Shown in pieces: positions 61,202 to 64,000 of a stretch of 64,000 nt of DNA. A program made the translations under genes and the position numbers. This DNA is from Anniella stebbinsi (lineage: Eukaryota; Chordata; Lepidosauria; Squamata; Anniellidae): assembly GCA_029215795.1 (NCBI GenBank), contig JARDYH010000001.1:194935654-194999653 (forward strand), read 5' to 3'. Within the stretch, counting starts at the first letter, position 1, and each line of letters starts with the position of its first letter. The notes beneath the pieces were generated by a model. The model made no database searches. It worked only from the letters and a program-made list of their open reading frames with translations, and was not told the DNA's origin.

Positions 61202-64000
61202 CTGCAAAACCAAAGGTCAAAGTCTGATCCAGGAAGTCTAGAATGGAACCCGACACCATTCGGGTAGATTACATAAAGCTAAAAGAATAAAATACGCCGC
61301 AACTACAACAATAAACACGTGTGTGGGTCTGTCCATCTGTCACCACCGCAGCTCCATGACCTTGAAACGAGGCACCTGAAACTTGGCATGCATACTAAGG
61401 AGATCCTAAGGATGCGCACTTTAGGGTTACTTTGTTTTCTAAAGACATTAATTAATTTTAATTAATTTAAATGTCTCCAACGTGTCCATGGGATTGAAGC
61501 CTGCAGTATATCTTCACCCACTAGGGGCAGACTTCCCTAACTAGCACAAAGCTTTGCAGTCCATATAGTTTGAAGCCAGGGGAGATTAGTAGGCTGAAAG
61601 ACAGTTATATGCCTGGTTCCTCCGGCCCTGCTGTGGGGCAGCCCCCTCAGGGGGATGGAGTGGGAAGACCAGGGTGCTCTAGGGGTGCACCATGGCAGAT
61701 ACCATGCCTAGGGATGCCAGTAGGTGTATGCCTTCACTCAGCCAGGATGAGCACAACATATCCGGCTTTCTGATAGCTAATGTACATTTGTTGACAGCTT
61801 TCACTGTTTCATCATAAAAGCTATTCCAGCCCGTGTGAAGCTGGGTCCATTTGCTAGTGCAAAATGCATAAAACAGCCATAAAATCTAAAATACTGATTT
61901 CCCTTTAACTGAATTTAAATATTCAGTACCAACCGGACAGAAAGATACAACTTGAAAGTAGTGAAGTAAATTTAAATGAACTGTTCTAGGCTATTTTGCC
62001 ACTGAACACAAATAACCTACTAGAATTTCAAAAAAGCATTCAGAAATTGTCCTGTTAGGAACTTGCCAACTGCAATAAAAAAAAAAAAAAAGCAGCTCCA
62101 GGAAAGACTATAAATGAGGAGCCATCAAGACCTTTTGATTATTTTGTTCCCTAAACATGAGGCAGCAGTCAGGCTGACTTTAGTTTTCTGCTCCTCATTT
62201 GCTAGAATGGAGCATTGGATTCATTCAGCTATTTGCTGCAATAGGAAGTCTTGCATTGACCTGGATGTAAAACCATACCAAGATTCTCCTTTTTAAAACC
62301 ATATGTTAAATCTCACAGGAAACTTCCAAAAATAGGAAGAATATATTTCTGAGAACTTATATTTTAAATTGTTATTCTTCTGTTTTGGCTTCTTGATAGA
62401 TGCTTTCATGGGGGCAGCATTACTTTCAGCCCTTCAAGAGACAGAGCATGCCTTTCGGAACAGAGGTCAAAGTAATTGGGACTTTTAAGGAGCAGAGAGT
62501 AGAAAAACTACTTGTTCATGTGGCTCTTTCACAGCTGAGGATCAGGAACACAAGGATTATATTTAGGACTGTGAGTATGTCACAATTCTGTGAGAGTGAA
62601 GGAAGTCTACGAACTGTGGTATTGGGTCCAGAATTCAGTTCCTGATAATCCCAGTGATCATTTCATCATCATCATCATCTATTTATTTATTTATAACCTG
62701 CCTCTCCCTCCGGATTGAGGCGAGGAACAACAATAAATATAAACACAAGAACCACAAAATAGATAAAATATTAAAACAAATAAAAACTAATACATCATTA
62801 AAAACATATTAAAATTCAACTAGGTAGGCCTGCCAGAAGAGATCAGTCTTCACGGCTCTCTTAAATTCAAGAAGACTGCTAAGTTGTCGAATCTCCTCCG
62901 GCAGGCCATTCCACAGTCTGGGACCGGTAGAAGAGAAGGTCCTCTGGGTAACACTCGTCAGCCTGGTTCTGGCTGATTGGAATAAATTCTTCCCAGAGGA
63001 CATGAGTGTGCAGAGCAGATTATACGGGAGAAGGTGATCCTGCAGGTAACCTGGACCCAAACCATGTAGGGCTTTAAAGGTAATAACCAACACTTTATAC
63101 TTTGCCTGGAAACTGATTGGCGCCAATGAAGTGATTTTAAAATTGGCGGGAAAAGGAAAGAGCAGAGAAGGGGGCATGATTCTTGCTATTTTGGTTCCGA
63201 ATACGAGACATGAAAATGTGGTGATCTCAGAACAAGCCAACAATTGGCAGAAGAAGATTTTCACTGGTGTGTGTGTGCAGGAGGTGGGTGCTGGTGGAAT
63301 TCACTGCCCTGTAACATTTCTGTGCAAAATTAGGCAAAATACTACAAAATACACACAAACATTTATTTTGTTTGGGTTATACAAGCAGCAAAGCTGAGCT
63401 TTTCTTGGTACAGAATTTGGACGTTCACAAGTGCAAAGCAATGGTTGTTGTTGTTTTTTTAAAGGGTAGAGGCATATTGCAAGAGTCTGAAGGTACTAAA
63501 ATAGAGCGAAAGCAAACGCTCTGGCAATCACACTCCAACATCTTTAGGATTTTTAAAGTTACGATTTTTGAAAGACCACAACAAAGATGAACATTTGTTT
63601 GGAGGTTGCAAAGAAAAGGAGCCGAAGAGGAAAGGGTTCAGCATCTTTCTGCCCGTTTTCCCATATCTTCCTGCTGAGTCACTCCTTCTCAAGGCTGGTT
63701 TGCCAAGGAGAATTTCAAGACAGGAAGTGAAGGCAGACGGGGTTGTTCCACCCAGATATCCCTGAGAAGTTCACGGGCGCAACATGGGAGACACAACACC
63801 TCCCGTTTATCCCTAGCAACTAGCACAGCCTCTGAATATGGGGATTTCATTTTTATTAAGAGAGACATATCTTTTAATGCGTCTCAGAGAGCTTTAAAAA
63901 GAGATGATATGGCCATCGAAACGTCTTCCAGTTATACATTAGAAGCATTTCCCGTTCTTTGTCCTGCTAATCAATTTCACTGGATGATTTCAAAATGTAG
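61202..64000 (-). other. PIKFYVE intron (partial)
   Basis: No further exon was found. It contains a repeat-like segment near 61320-61450 (CACCTGAAACTTGGCATGCA), a poly-A stretch at about 62078-62092 and a minus-strand LINE end (62683-63135). From 63140 to 64000 nothing is recognisable. Confidence 0.65.
62683..63135 (-). mobile_element. LINE 3' end (same family as 9943-10520)
   Basis: The minus strand encodes [37 protein letters not shown] and LWNGLPEEIRQLSSLLEFKR, then the end FWQAYLVEF and a 3' UTR to the TTTATTTATTTA tail complement near 62683. One of three related copies in the window. Confidence 0.9.

Overview
This is vertebrate nuclear DNA, most likely from a squamate reptile (lizard or snake). 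The coding content is split into short exons with GT-AG splice sites and large introns. The interspersed repeats are CR1 and CR1/L2-clade LINE ends, a tRNA-derived SINE start resembling the squamate Squam1 family, MIR-like SINEs and many hairpin DNA transposons. No prokaryotic gene organisation, CRISPR array or operon is present. The species cannot be read from the sequence.

Two conserved genes lie on the minus strand in the PIKFYVE-PTH2R order known from other amniotes. From about 61.2 kb down to 43.4 kb are the last 17 coding exons of PIKFYVE, the FYVE-finger phosphatidylinositol-3-phosphate 5-kinase. They encode 685 residues including the whole C-terminal lipid kinase domain, followed by a long 3' UTR that probably ends near 39.04 kb. 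From 34.7 kb down to 4.9 kb are the first seven coding exons of PTH2R, the class B1 receptor for TIP39/PTH2. They encode 280 residues: signal peptide, the six-cysteine hormone-binding domain and TM1 to about the start of TM4. The remaining PTH2R exons lie beyond position 1 and the earlier PIKFYVE exons beyond position 64000. All exon junction phases agree across the 17 PIKFYVE and 7 PTH2R exons, and no frame-breaking change was found.

About 4.3 kb separates the PIKFYVE 3' end from the PTH2R start codon. It contains a CpG-rich probable PTH2R promoter (about 34.6-35.5 kb) with a GGC repeat and several foldback transposons. Exon 1 of PTH2R is followed after only 35 bases of intron by a 320-base hairpin element.

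The introns carry most of the unusual structure. One hAT-like foldback family (ends TAGGGTGACCAG) and a sister family (ends TAGGCTGACCA) are present in six or more copies, each looking like a fused inverted dimer. Two GGATC-rich hAT-like palindromic elements have 8-base target duplications. A third hAT-like element sits nested inside an older foldback and may carry a piece of captured gene. A CR1 end is inserted into a MIR-like SINE. A 115-codon acidic-then-basic ORF of probable retroelement origin lies in PTH2R intron 6. No clearly new multi-gene system was found; the foldback families and the possible captured fragment are the best leads.
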